Source: Stratiolaelaps scimitus
Lineage: Eukaryota; Arthropoda; Arachnida; Mesostigmata; Laelapidae
Reading direction: 5' to 3'
DNA: 64,000 nucleotides
NCBI GenBank assembly: GCA_019614645.1
Contig: JABWDB010000021.1
Span: 2,790,001 to 2,854,000 of the forward strand
The notes beneath the pieces were generated by a model. It had not been told where the DNA came from. It saw nothing but the letters and a program-made list of their open reading frames with translations, and did no database searches. The translations under genes and the position numbers were made by a program. This document shows, one piece after another, positions 12,191 to 26,571 of this stretch; the stretch's first letter is position 1, and each line of letters begins with the position of its first letter.

Positions 12191-14020
12191 GATAGTTTTA
12201 ATGGTACCCAAGTTAACATAGTCACTTCGAACGACTTGCCAGCTAGAATAACTAATCATCAGCTACTACGAGACGTTGCTGTCTTCATCAAGTGATCGAG
12301 TGATCCAGGCCCATATTCTTCACGATTATGCACTATTTAGGATAAACAAACAAAATTTCAATGAGAAAAAATCTTAATCCGCTTATTGCAATTGGACATC
12401 CATGCCATTCAGCACTAATTGGTCATGACAACAGTCGCGTCGATACAGATTTCGCGTCGATGCAGATTTTGCGTCCATGCAGATATCAGCAAACGGTGGA
12501 GTGTTAATTAACAATTTGATCTCCCTCTCATAGACAGATAGAGACACACCCACTCTCGCCTTCATCCAAATAGTACAGCAATGAAGCCATAGGAACACAT
12601 GTTACTGTTTTTGTTGTTTCTGTCGATTTAAGGTGTAGTGAATATGAGAGCGAAGTCCAATAAATAGTGCTGCCCATTTAATGTCTTTGTTAAACTAAAA
12701 ATAGTTCTTCCCCAATTAGTTTTTATATGATGACGTGTAATGATTGACCGACTTCTTGTCAATTATATCAATCGACGATTTCTTCATCGTTATCAGCAAT
12801 CTAGCAAACAACGAGTTAGCGAGAATGGATGGGATGGTTTTTCAAGTGTCGGTTTATGCAAGACGTGTTAGATTATCTCCTGGCGACACTTTTATCTCAC
12901 CGAGTCATATATTGCCCAATTCCGTTACTCTGCAAAAAATAAATTATAATCTCGGTTGCTTACGAACCACTTTAAAATGTTATTCGAGAACGTCTCTTTT
13001 TTTAGTTCGGTTCGAAATCGAGCCACTATCTTCAAGCTATGTGTATATTTTGGCAGGTGTTAAAATGTAGAAAGGGTTGATCTGGGGCCAAACAAACAAC
13101 GGCAGGCAACGGTGATAATGGAAATAATCAATCAATCTAACAGAGCTTAGACCATATATAGTCCCTCTTGAAAATGAGGTCAATAGCGATGACTAACAGC
13201 GATGATGAGCATTCGGTCGACCTCAGGCTCCCACCGCCGTGCGAATACTGAAACAAATTCGTTAGCAACAACCAAAATACTTCTCAAAAAACCCCACTGA
13301 TCCCGCTCTCACGAAGCTTCGTAATCGAACTCAATCAAAAGGTGAGTATCCTACCTTGTGGGGAAGTTCACTTAAAACAAAAACGGCTGCTTTAAAAAAA
13401 GCGGAGGAATAGCGTATGCATATAAATCCATATTTTATGGCGAATCATTTGGGAGTATATGATGACCTAAACTAGTACATGAGGATTGTTTACGATGTCT
13501 ATGTTCTTTGATCGCTTCCCTAAAGAAAAACGGTGCTCATCACTCAAACAGACAACAACAGGAGTAACAAACATATGTAGCATACAATATTATGGAGGGA
13601 ACATTAATAATGGCAACGGCGTCAGCACCATCAGGCGATTGCCAAAAGTTGCATAACGCCGCTATTGAAATGTGTCTCTGTACAATACATATATATATAT
13701 ATATGTATATATATATATGCACACCTGTACTACGCGTCCTTTGCTTGGGCCTCTGGCCGTATATGTCATTACGATCATGCATTATTCTATGCACCATGTG
13801 AATAATCAGTTGTTGTTGTTGTAGTACTAATGTCTTTAAAATTCGGGCATAAATATGATCGATCGATGGCTATGGTCTGCGCTCTGTACACTTCATACAC
13901 TTCGCTGGTGATGCCGCTGCGTCCGGTGCCGCTTCAGACGGTGTTTACTCACCGAGGCCGACAACCGATTTCTTCTACTGTCCGGTTCGGCTTCGCTGGT
14001 CTTCGTAAAACTGAGATGAG
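12191..14020. other. Non-genic stretch with isolated splice-like sites
   Basis: No supported gene. A near-perfect donor (AAAAG|GTGAGTAT) lies at 13341, but none of the frames entering it from the nearest acceptor-like site is open. A compound TA microsatellite occupies about 13689-13719. From about 13860 the sequence becomes CpG-richer, leading into the candidate exon at 14021. Confidence 0.45.
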
Positions 14021-14159
14021 ATGGACGCAGCGTTACGTAAAGAAGAGGATAAGAAGCGGAAACGGGGACTTTCTAGAGTGGCGAGCGACAATAATGACCA
14101 CACAATCATTTTCTTTTTCGTTGCTACGGCGCAGAAAATTTGCGGCTGCGGCCTCAATC
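14021..14159 (+). CDS. Candidate first coding exon, N-terminal anchor type, unrecognised
   Basis: ATG at 14021 (context GAGATGGAC) opens 46 codons that run to a consensus donor GTGAGT at 14160, leaving phase 1. The first fifteen residues are highly charged (KEEDKKRKR), followed by a hydrophobic stretch at about residues 28-37 and a CGCG motif near the end. Charged residues before a hydrophobic segment would suit a type II membrane anchor. The exon sits in a locally CpG-rich pocket (about 13900-14350), as expected near a promoter. Without splicing the frame stops shortly after the donor. No downstream partner exon was identified, and chance cannot be excluded. Confidence 0.3.
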
Positions 14160-17054
14160 GTGAGTAGCTCCAGCAGCAAAGGGAATCTCTATGCATCTGT
14201 CACAAGCTGGCGACAAAAAGTGTCGCGCGCGTCAGCCGGATAGTGCATAGTGAAGTGCATAGTGCAAATGCTGCAAACATTTGCAGCAGCAGCAGCAGAA
14301 CGCCGAAATCGTGTCTAAGAAGTACGGATCCGAGGGCAACTTGTGTGGAGACGGACAAGCGAACGTTTAACACATAGCTCGACACCTGAATACATTCGGC
14401 CAGCCTACCAATATGAATATTGGATTATTGTTGCTCTTACATGAAACATATAAACGCTTCGAGCTTAAGCGAACAAAATAAAGAGACGGGAGGATTGCTA
14501 GCGGAGCAGAATAGAAATTTTTGTACCTATTACACTAATGACTGTTTCTGTACTAATAAACACGTGTAATATAATACATGATGGCATAGTAATAATATAG
14601 GCCTAATAATATAGGCACAAATGAAACCGTACACAGTATATATATATATATATATATATATAGAGGCCCAGGTGATAGGGTTGACCCAAGTTATACACGT
14701 CTCAAATAGCACCGCACTAAAACGGGGAGGTTTTAAATTTCGATCTAAGTGAAGTTAAATGTATGTCATAGACGGTTATGTCATTGGACGGAAATCGTTG
14801 GGTCCTGAATGTCGCTCACTACGTTTACGATGGAAGTTAATAAGAAGATTGCTGTTGTACCTCTCCACTTGGCTGATAAACGGTCAAAGACCTGAAACAT
14901 CTGAGAGTAAATAGCCAAATGGTCTCCGCCGTTACAAGGCCCGTCGATCAACGACTGAAAGTCTTTGTCAAGGCCGAAGAAGGTTATATTGAGAATTGGA
15001 TATGTCCAATTATACGTATCAACCGTTCCTCTTGTCGGTATGGAATCATTTTTTCAAAATTCGTTTTGAAATTATGAAAATATCGACTTTTTTGCGTGTA
15101 TCATTTAGTCTACGCACCCTGTATTTATATATTATGCGTTTCAATTATATAGTTTTTGTACCGATAAACACTTCCAATGGAAATTCTTTATAGAGCTACA
15201 CAGCTAGTCCAACTAGGATTGTTGTTAAATGCACAAGATCAGTTTGATAAAATATATAATAGTTATATACGGGGAGTGTCTATAACAAGGAGTTTCATCA
15301 AGGAGTTAGTTCTTCTATTGATTACGCATACGGGTACCTCTGCGGGCAGATGTTGTAATTTGTTTCGTTGAAAGAACTACAGTTGACTGGGACCAATAGT
15401 GATGGGTAGACGTCCTCTGTATGTGTGAGAAGAGATAATACAAGCTTCGTTGTTTCGCGACGTTATAAACACATTATGATGTGTTACAACATAATGCTGT
15501 TCCTAACATATTGCAATACAATATTTCATGAGATTTCGCCCTTTTGGCGGTTGATACCCTAAACGTGCATTTTTTGTGTCTTATTAGTAAATTAATGCTT
15601 CCATAATGTGAAACGGTGTTGAAAATATATTAATGTTTTTCAGAATATGTATTTTGGATGGGAAATACTATTTTATTTATAGTATTTGCATACGCAAAGG
15701 ATTGTTGTACACAGATATATTTCATGCATCATCAGGTTGTGTGTTGTCCTCATATTGCGCAGATGAGCTCTTATCTTACCTCCTTTACTCATTGATCTTA
15801 ACCTGATTATTGATTTCATTATTATCCAGAACACGTATATTAATTTGTACCAAATATATACCAGGCCACACGTTTTTGAAAACATCACAAAAGGCATAAA
15901 CTACCACCGGAAACTCTCATTAGAAAATAAACATTTATGCTTTGATCCAAGCTTCGATCCAACTCTGATAAACATATGAGAAGTACACATCAACTTTATC
16001 CATGATAATTAATGCCTAACAATCAGGCGAGACTTTAAGAACAAGATATAACCAATCATAGCTGTGTAGTCAGGCAAAATTTAATCGATTTGAAGGGCAG
16101 AAGGTTTTTGTCAGTGCATAGAAGTTATAATGGACATACAATGGCTCTCAACGTGAATATGTCAATAGTGAACCGACCGAACATATTCCGACTGCAAATA
16201 TATGTTCGCTTAGTGGATTAGTGGCGACCCAGAGACCTATCTTATAGTTTAGTGCTGCAAGCCGAAGCTGACTTACAAAGGGGCAGTTAAGATCAACGTG
16301 GAGTATTCTAGATCTCAGTAGATCTACCTATATTTTGCACATATCGTACAGGCGAAATGTGTTGCATTGCAGGATTGTTGAACCAGCTATCCAGAAGTTC
16401 ATTCATTTTTGTGTATTATATATAGAATGTACTGTATACAATACAAAATATTCTATACCATATATACAATACAAGTCTATTGTTGATATGTTCTTCAAGT
16501 TTGCCACCTCAACAAAATCTACAGTGAGCGTCCAATCCTAGTATATGTTACTTCGTTCATCCCGTATCCATCCGTCTGGGTTGGATCAACCTCATCGAAG
16601 GAGTAGCAGTAGTCAACTCGTGGCAGAGTTTCGACCAGACCTGATCCGATCTGACCCAAGCGTGGACAGACTGGACAATCTTTTCTCGGCTGTTCGATGA
16701 CATTCGTTACAATCGCGACACACCACCGCCAGACGGATAGACGTTCGTGCTCAGCGGGTCGTCCTGCGGAGCACGCCAACGCTTCTCAACTAATGTGAAT
16801 AGTCCGCCTGTCTCCAAAAAAAAAAAAAGATCTGCCGATGTAATACGCCACAGTCGCTTTGCAACTCGTTGTCGCTACTACTCCTGCCCCGTTGCTTATA
16901 GCGGTTCCACCTGTACTGCCACCATCGAAGTGAATCGACATATCGGCACGTCACTTACAATCGCGAGCGTTACCGATCCTACGTTGCTGCTTGTTGAAAT
17001 GATCTCAGATCTGAGCATCAGCCGGCTGAATGCCGTACAGAGCGAATCAATGAT

Positions 17055-17099
17055 AGACTGACGACTGACTGACTCACTGACTGACTGTCTGAGTGACTG
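17055..17099. repeat. Degenerate GACT tetranucleotide repeat
   Basis: About ten imperfect GACT/GACTGA units. No function is evident. Confidence 0.7.
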
Positions 17100-18356
17100 C
17101 AGCTATCAGAGCCAGTGGAAATGAACGGGGTGGACACCGTCATCTATCGTCTCCATCTGTTTTTCAGTCACCACCCTCTCGCTCTCGCACATCTTCTTCT
17201 ATTTTCTGTGGCAGCTAAATTTATAATCGACGTAGAATATCGATGTCATTAAATTTCAAATTGGGATTGAAAATTTACGAAGTACACTGCGGGCTCATCG
17301 AGCGGTCATCGAAATGTTTGTTATCACCGCTGTTGGAATAATCGTCGTCGTTGTTGTTGTTGTTACTGCTGCCGCTGCTGCTGTTATCGTTGTTGTTGTT
17401 GTTGCTGTTGCTTTCGTCGTGTGCTTCTTTTCTGAGGCGACGATCAGAGCAACCTTTAAATATAATTCCCTTTCTGTATTCCCGAAAACAAAAAGGAAGA
17501 AAATGCATGAAATTCGGTCATTTTGACTGATCGGTAGGGATTCGAAACGAAGATGTTCAGCGGGACATTGGGAGCGACACGACGTCTAGGACATGGGGGA
17601 GGAGAGCGGGGGGGGAAAAGAGGGATATTGGCGATTTCGAGTAGAATAGAACACGGATCCAGAGCGTGATCGACGCGTCTAGACTGGATCGACAGTTGAC
17701 TCTTCGACTGTCCTGCGGGGTGCTGGCGGACGCGAAGTCGCATGAGTGAGTGACTCGACCGAGTGACGTATTAGCGACCACAAGTAGCAGCATCTACTTG
17801 TAGATGTATGTTGATGTCCAAGTATGTAATACCAGGATCTGTCACGAAATCGGACTAAATGTATCAGCACAGCACACTGTATTACTGCACGAACACTGTA
17901 CGTACGCGGATTCAATGCGTACTCCTTTCTCTGTGCAATGCAATTAGTTGGCAAATAGACACACGCTTATGCAGAATGGTCAAAAGACAGCTTCCTCCTC
18001 CCCTCGGCCATTAGAATTGTTTGAACATACATCAGCGTATAATTATGCACAATTACCTTTACTTGGTTTGTGTCAGCCCAAAAGTGTCGTTATGCCAAAA
18101 TGAACGTAATATGCTTAGCTCTTTGAACGGAAGTGCTCAGTTTGCCTGACGGATGAGTTATTGATAAAAGCGAGGCAAAGTGATCATCGCTTGATCGAAG
18201 GATGCCAGCGATTTTGGCGCAAATGCACATGGGAATACTAGTGGTAGAGAAGTGAACACACAACCCTTAAGGGAGCATAACTAATAAACGTGCATTTTAG
18301 AATGGACTGTTAATATGAAATGAGCACGCTAGTTGAAATAGTTTCCGTCTTATCAA

Positions 18357-18369
18357 CCCCCCCCCCCCC
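18357..18369. repeat. C13 homopolymer tract
   Basis: Thirteen consecutive C followed by GCCC, matching the tract at 2599 in length and in its 3' interruption. Confidence 0.8.
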
Positions 18370-21300
18370 GCCCTGAGATCCAAACAAACCTGTGGATAAT
18401 TTTCCTAATTTTGAAAAGGCATTCATTCCGAAATATGGAATTCGGAAAACTGCTACCAAAGTGATATGAAAACGGAAACACGATCAATCCTCGTTGTCTA
18501 ATGGATCACGCGCCGGCTACGACGACATGGACAACGTGTAAATACGAAGCTTCGGACGCACCGGGGACTCATATCTTCATCAGTTTCTCCATTTTCTCAC
18601 AGTTTGTTGCCGGGCATTAATCAGCGGCCAAGTGAACAATACACCTCGTACATAACCATTTACACCCGAAGTTGAACGTGGCATCATATCACACATGTAG
18701 CTGGAACATCACTGGAACATTTCTGCTATCGACTTCGTGATTCCAGACAGACCGACATTGGTTCAGCAACGACGCCCATTTTTCAAGCAGCAGCAGCGCA
18801 AAGCAGAGCAGTTGCTATGCTGTATGCTGCTCATCGGAGAAGATGAGATGAGATGATACAAGACGAGACAGCCAGTCAGCCTCATTTTTCCGGCTGGGCC
18901 ATGAATCGCTACTCGAATGATCATACCAAAATCAGGTCGAAATTGGTTCTTATTCTCAGGGAAAAGAGAGGATCGCGCTCATTGTCGTCGTCTGGATTCA
19001 GCAAGAGATTTTTTCCCCACTATCAATAGAAAGCGGAACAAAAAGGTGTCAATTTGTTGCCGCATCCAGAACGGACATTGAATAGAATAGGTAGTGCTAG
19101 TGGTTCGTTCGTTCGTTGGCTGGTTCGTTGGGGTCCGCACAAATGAATCTCGTTTGAACATCAATCTATTATTATTATTATTACTATTATTATCGGCTCT
19201 AATACACACTAGTACTGATTAGGAACGTGCATTTAATTTTGCACTATTCAATTAATATGTAAGAAGTGTTCATTTTCGTTCGTATTGGCCGGTGTTGTGG
19301 GACTCAGGGGACTCGTGTATTCCCCTGAGCATGTACCATGACCATATATAGACATACATACATAGAGATGCACAGGTATTGCTATCATTATCAGATTTGA
19401 GCAGGAGAGTGAGAAATTATGAAAACTACTATTTAGCAATTATAACCAAATGACCCTTATACGTTTCCTAGAGAATCACTTATATTTATAATAGTTGTAT
19501 TTTATTTTCCTCATCCTGTTTGTTAGATCATTTTAAAGTGGGCATGGGTAATGTTGACTATTACTATTATTATCGTTATTATTAATCAGTCTTTGTCGTA
19601 GGCTAACCTGATCTTGGAGAATTTACCTACATTTCAGCGCACATATTACATAGTCAAAATTAACAACCTGTGTGTAATAGCGTAACAATTTAAAAATCTC
19701 AAATGTGCCACACTGTTGTGACTGTGTCAGGCACCATCTTGCGTTGTGTGTATTTTATAGTTATTATATTATATAATAGCTCGTACATTGTATCCTCAGC
19801 ACATTCGTTGAACCTCCCTCAAAAACAGGATTGCCGTTAGTGCTATATGTATAATTGCTGAAATCCAAAGTAGGTTAACAAAACGACGAGAGAAGTGTAT
19901 TAGGTGGTCACGTGCATCGCTTCCTAAGCTGAGACGTTATAAACAAAGAGATGCATAAAAGAAAGCTCTGCTTTGAATTGAAATTGAGTTACGACGATAA
20001 GACCGTATCAATCTTCAGGGGGAGACTAAGGTTTGTGCTACCTGTCAAATCTAAGCCTTATGTATAATCATAATATGTGGAATAGAAGAGATGGGACAGT
20101 GTTTCTCGACGTGCGACGCTGGCCTTCACTGAGAATCCGATTCAAAATTGAGTTCACTAAATTCTCGTATTTAGAAGCATTTGTCTGGCAGGTTGTATTC
20201 AGTTGCAAAGCGGAACTAGCCTCTTAGCCTTCACATTGAAGAATACTCCTCTTTGTGTTATGTTAAGCAAGATTGCAATGCTATTGTGTTACTGCTGCTG
20301 TTGCAGACCGTAGAGTATAGCAGCCTTAATCTGCAGAGAACGCAGAATCTTGCTGAAAATTTAAGACGATGGAGAAGAAGTGCTGAGGTTGTCTCTGCTC
20401 CTCAGCCATTGCGTATATTATGTCGTTGATTCGTTGAACTGAGATGAAGACAGATGAATCGGCGTAGAATGCGACGCAGCTGGTCATAAACACCAGGGTA
20501 GTTATAGCTGACGATGCCGCCGCCGCCGCCGCCACCACCACCACCACATGGGGTCGTCCTTATATTAGCCACCAGTGCGGGTTGCCCGTACAGCAGCATC
20601 AGCAATCAGCCATGACACACTCGGTAAACGTCTAAACGAAGGAACGTCTTGATGTAATCATCAACGCGGCGCCAAAACGAGCGTTGTCGCATGGTGCAAC
20701 ATTACAGGACTCCATGTAACAGTGGAAGAGGATGTATGTCTATAGCAGTTATTTCAACTGAGTCCGCTCATTAAGGGGTGAATTATAGAAGAATGATAAA
20801 AAAGGGGATGACGACATTCATATTGAGCTCTGTACTACAGTTATTAATATATTTATGGTTAAATAAACTATTACCCTTAAGAGTAAGCAAGTCGTCTCTC
20901 TCTTTCTCTTTCGGGCGTGTATAAGCCAGTATCTGGCTCTTAGTGAGAATTAATGACTAAGCGTTCGTCTTCGAAATATGAAATCGTTCTCTCTGCTTCA
21001 AGCTCAAATGGATACCACACCGTTAGAAGCTACGCTCTGTAGAAAATGCATGCTCGAGTATCTAAAAAAGTCTCTATGAAAACAGGGCGAATGGAAATGT
21101 CGACAGTAGCTTAATTGGTACCGAAATGTGTTACACTCATATAAGTCTGGTGTAAATTAATAAATTATTGTTCTTTGGAAAGAACATCTCCCAATCAAAC
21201 GAATTGTAGTTAAGGGATTCTCCACAGCTTCCGAAGTGACTCTTCATCCACTTGTTGCCAAATCTCTTTCCATCGATACGTTGCTGAAGTCCGCTAAAGT

Positions 21301-21398
21301 GGGCTGTTTAATTCCTCGTTTGTGGTCATTTATTGATGCAGTGGGGTTTATTTACGGAACTGCTGTTATACAATGCTTAAGTTCTCGTAAACATAATA

Positions 21399-21423
21399 GT
21401 GCAAATGTTTAATACATTTGCAC
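21399..21423. repeat. Short perfect inverted repeat
   Basis: Nine-base arms (GTGCAAATG and its complement) flank a seven-base spacer. The arm core TGCAAATG also forms an eight-base inverted repeat near 14266-14288. Function is unknown. Confidence 0.7.
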
Positions 21424-22285
21424 AGTGCGAGTACATTATATTGTCTCCGCTTTCCTCGTGTACTAAAATGCCATATTTAGAGTAAAGCACAATATGTATT
21501 AGCCACGCGACAAAGTTCTCATCAGGTTGGACATTCTGAATCGAGTTGTATGGTAGTCATCATGTTGAGCCTTGATCTTTTTACCTCTATCCTCAATGAG
21601 AAGTCACGGACGTGATTTGCCATCGCTTTTCGACTATTTTGTCGAGACAGAAAATCAACGAAATGTGCATACGATGCCAGTATGCCTGCATCAATCTGTG
21701 TGATATATTAATGTAAAGATAGTATGTTGATATTTTTTGGTTTTCACATAATTGCTACGATTTAGTGTGTGATTAAGCTCAAAACATTGTCTGTTTATTG
21801 CTATTTGCAACCACGATCAATCGATACACACACGCACACACCACGTTCGTCTGTACTCACGCAGTTACCAGTCGACGGATCACGTCAGTCACGTTTATCA
21901 CAATCGAAACTGGAAATCATTAAATCGCGCCAGAAGCCAGCAATCGCTAAGGTCGCTATTATATCGCGGAGTAATTCGTGGTCAATCTCCGCTATTCAGC
22001 CCTTGACGATACCGTTATGTAGAAACTCCCCTATAAGCAACGTCTCGAAGAAAAGAATGACAATTTAAATTACAAAAAAAAGAAACACGAAAAAAGGAAG
22101 AGTTTTCTATTTTCTTCTCGTGCCCCTTCTATCGAGTCGAGTCTAGTCTAGTCTAGCTTGGTCTTTTACAACGGGTGACCCGATGAACCACAGAGACATA
22201 ATACATACATGTAGACAGGTAGACACACCGATCGACAGTCAGTCGTCAGAACCATACAAGCGACGAGAAAGGCGTTTTGGCTCTC

Positions 22286-22286
<1 letters not shown>

Positions 22287-22316
<30 letters not shown>
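22287..22316. repeat. CT dinucleotide microsatellite
   Basis: About fifteen uninterrupted TC units inside an otherwise unique region. It generates a serine/leucine run in the long plus-strand open frame at 22183-22791, which I therefore distrust. Confidence 0.85.
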
Positions 22317-22319
<3 letters not shown>

Positions 22320-25300
22320 GGTGCAAGCGAATGTAGTGAGTTGCCTGTTGACAGTTGAAACGGAGTCGGATCGACGGGCTACAAATCCTATCCCACCCTA
22401 TGGCATGTGCTATAGTAGATATACTATAAGCAGGGACGCACACGACCAGGCTGGCGTAGATATATTTATATGCAGTTTGTTATATAATAAATTGCTGTTG
22501 TTGGTGCGCGATCCGCAGATTGTGGTTGCGGATGCTGCTGTTGGCAATTGGTGGTGCCAACGCGTGCAATGTAATCGAAAAAGAGACTGGACCATGACCA
22601 GCAAAAACCGAATCAAAGCGATAAATTGGAAAACATTCACTACCGTTGTCATTTCCGTCAGGTCAAAATATATAGAAGGTAACGTTGAGCGCGAACCACC
22701 AGAGATGGTGAATTATCCGACACGGTGGCTGTATCGTATACTTTTATCGCAGCATCTCCTAGACGGCTGTTTGCAACACACATACAGCTAAAATGCCACC
22801 CACATCACAGGCTGTATACAGCAATTTTAGTCGCATTATTATAATTATTATTATTATTGTTAGTAGTTGTGGTGGTAGCTGTTGCTGTTGTTGTATCAGG
22901 GCGCATATGGTATATGACCACCGCCACTGCAGCCATCATAAGCGCAACCATCGAACGTATCAGCATAAACTGTTCGTTATGCAGTTCTACACGTCATGCC
23001 AAACTGAATGTGCTAAACAGGTGCGCTTATCTCACTCAAGCCAACGAACGCTTCGTCCGTTGATGATGACGATGCTGTTACTGCTGCTGCTACCACTGAT
23101 GATGGTGATTGCTCTAATGATAAATCCGAGGCAGGAAACGAGCTGTTTCACTTTGTCACGTCGACCCTGAAAGAACCTATAGCGGATCCGCATTGAGTAG
23201 TAATCGTTTGTAGCTGCCAGTGCCTCATCGTCGCTTTAAAACTATTAACGACCAATAACCAGTGGGCGGGTCGATTTGCATATTGGCCGCTGTTTATTGG
23301 TGGTAGTGGTGGTGGTGGCGGCGTAGTTGGAGTTGACTACCCGAAGTACTAAACACGAAATGTGGAGAGAACGCTTGCTCTGTCCGATCCTGTAAATAGA
23401 AGCATGTATCGTCGAAGACATTGTTTTTGTTGTAAGCTACATTGGCGCGATAATCGTTGTATCAGACGATGGTGCTCATGACGGCCGCAATAATAATAAT
23501 AGTAATAGTAATAATAATGATAATGAAGACCAGTTTCCAATGGACGAATTTTGAGCGATCGATAAAATCGTAGAGGATTCGGTTATGCAAAACAGGGTTA
23601 ATATCGAATTATTTCTCTCTCTCGCTGTTTTTTTTTTGTTTGGTGCGTTCGGCTAATCAGTGATAAGCCGTACAGCTCCGTTGACAGAATACAACGATTT
23701 CTCGTCGCTATTTACTGCGCATCGACGCGGACATAGACATTGCCACGTATCGATCTGGACTTAAAACCGCAGGGGTTCTCAGTAGTTTGAAATGTCAAAA
23801 TTTATAGCGCGAGTGTACACCGAATGTTGTAGCTGCACCATTAGTTGTAGATCTTAATTGTAGTAGATTTACAGAAATGTAGATTTTAGAGCTTCTGCAT
23901 GTCCCGCTTAGCCTGGCGAGCTTTTAGCCTATCCTCCTAAATGCCAATATGCGGGTCTGCAACGAGGCGTTCTCGTCAGCCAATCGGAAACTAAAATTGG
24001 GCTACATTAACACGTCTGACGGAGTTCTTTGGGTCAACTTGTTTTGCATCTGGAATGCGTTTGTTCGAAATTATTCGCTACATTGTACTCTGTATATGGT
24101 AGAAGAAGTACGGGGTGATGTGTCTGGTTCTTTACCAGACAGCAACTGAATAATCCTCAGCAGAGCTATTTTAATGTTCCGCGTGAGGCGTTGTTTAAAG
24201 GTGGTACATATTGTACAGTTCAGAAAAGCAAGATTGGAGGAAGCATCGAAATGTGTCAACCTTAACAGAAACAACGGAAACACAGACCGATCACGAATTG
24301 ACCGCCTGATATTGTCCATCAAGATCCGAGCTGCAATTGAGTCTTGAATGAGACATATTCGAAGGCAATAACTTATATACACTGTCAAGGCAAATATTTT
24401 AGCTGATTATGATTGCAATTAGGTCGAAGGAAATAATCGTACTCTGTATAGCCCTGATGAAACTCGACATACATTCTATACAGCTAACCGAAACTGATTT
24501 TCCCCGAAGATTCGCACAATCGCATTATCAATGGAGATCTATTAAGAAGGAAAATTCTTACGATTCATTTCAGTAAGGAGTTGGCCATCAATCACTGCAA
24601 TTGTTTCAGTATAGAAGCTTAAGGGTCACCCATGCTGGTATCACTTTGTAAGAGGATCGCATGGTTATGTAACACAGAATCAATCATAAATTAGTTGCTT
24701 TCGCGTTCAACATTCGGGCACCCCTCCAACATATTGATATTTGGGCTTAGGCTCATAATGGCTAATCAAATACATGAAGGTGCAGTCGGTGCTACTAAAC
24801 GCACTGGGTACGCGTCTCCGCCACTGAAAATGAATAATTGAGGCTATTTTGTAATTTCGATAATTGGAGATTTCCTGGGAATTACATCGACAGAAGCAAA
24901 TATAATAGCTCATAGAGGCAGATGACGAAGCATTAAGTTTCGCCAGAATTGACACCCCAGCAGAGTCATCCGATAGGAAACGCGATGATGCCGCAAGTGT
25001 TGCTAACATTATTATTATTATTATGATATGATTGTGCAGTTAGACCGAGTGAACGTTGAAGGATGAGATGTCAAATCGTAGATTGATTATTGCCGAAATT
25101 GTGCGCCTCTATTATTATTGTTATAATTATTATTACTAAAGTAATAGTTATTATTAACAAGTGCAATAGTAGCAAATAAATAAAGTGAGGGAAGCGCTGC
25201 TGCTGCCAAGAATAGGTCGTTAAACGGACCAGTTATGAATCCATTTAGTAATAGTTATAAAGCTATCACACTGAAGTGTCGCTTAATGCTTAAATTGATG

Positions 25301-26558
25301 GAGTACTCTTCATAGTGAAGCTTTATGTAACGCCTCAAGTTTTCGGTTGATTTATAATTCTCTTTTCTTTTATTCCTGAAAGTCCTTTTAAACGGATGAG
25401 TTCATAGAAAAAAACGCACATATACTTACTCAGCATGAGTGATTAAATAAAGGAAGTCGCTTTATACACGATAACAACAGCGGGTTCGTGTCTCTCTATG
25501 TCTATGATAAAATACATCGTAATATAACTAATACATATATATGTGCCCATGTTGATAATTGTACATCAGACGCAAAAAAATTTTCTTCGTAGCCTAAAAT
25601 ATTTTCATCAGAATTCAGATGTACAATGACATAATAGCGGATGTCGACGCCGGCTGAAGTTATTTCGCATGCATATGCTGTATACCTTATATATATATAT
25701 ATATATATATAACTATTCATAACAGAACTCACTTGAGATATGTGAAAATTAATCTATGCATTTAAGCCTCCCACTGCTACAACGTGTATAATATATATAT
25801 ATATATATGTATACCGCTGACTGTAGTACATCTATGTATGCTATGTAGTACATGCATATGCTATTAGTCATATGATCACGCGTGTATTCATCTATTTACA
25901 ATCCATAAAAAGTTATTTCTCTCATTCCGATTCCATAAGAAAGCCCCCAATGAAACATGCCTATCGACTACCTGTCTATTAGTCGGAGAGCTACGGGACA
26001 CGCTCGTATTCTCCTTTTTCTCTATATTTTATTTTTCAACTTTTGCAAAGAGATCTCGACGGGCGCCGACTGAAATGAAACACGATGAGCAAATCGATAT
26101 ACATTGGTCACGTGCACCCAGCGAGGACACATAGAAGCTGGATGACTGCTCGATATATCTACTTTATTTTTTGCTGAAAATGAAGAGAAACGATGTGAAA
26201 ACAAAAACCGCGCTGCCAATAACTGTGGCACCCCGCCAATACGCCATTGCCGCTGCGCGAGCGCATTCGTTTGGGGCCGCTCCAGCACCAACAGCGGTGA
26301 CCCTCTCGATGACCTCCTCCTTTTAGAGTGACCGAAGCGAAGAAAAGAAATAGCTGTGTGCAATCCCTCCTTCGAATGTATCCACCGCTCGCGTTTCGCT
26401 GACACAAGACTGATTTGTTTCTTACCCTTTGATATTGTGGTGGCTGTCGCTGCTGTTGTTGTTGTTGCTACTTATACTACTACTACTGGGCCAGCTTCGT
26501 TTTAACGAAATCATCATAACGTATTGGGAAAGGCTTGCAGAGGGGCTCGGTGGGAGGC

Positions 26559-26571
26559 GGGGGGGGGGGGG
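26559..26571. repeat. G13 homopolymer tract
   Basis: Thirteen consecutive G preceded by GGC, so on the minus strand it reads C13-G-CC, the same pattern as at 2599 and 18357. Confidence 0.8.

Noticed and set aside
13321..13350. Excellent donor AAAAG|GTGAGTAT as the end of a coding exon
   Set aside because: All three frames from the nearest acceptor-like CAG carry stops. It could end a non-coding exon, but nothing else supports it.
22183..22791. 202-codon plus-strand frame, the second longest in the window
   Set aside because: It runs through a CT microsatellite, has no recognisable domain, and reads like intronic sequence. Length alone is not convincing at this stop-codon density.
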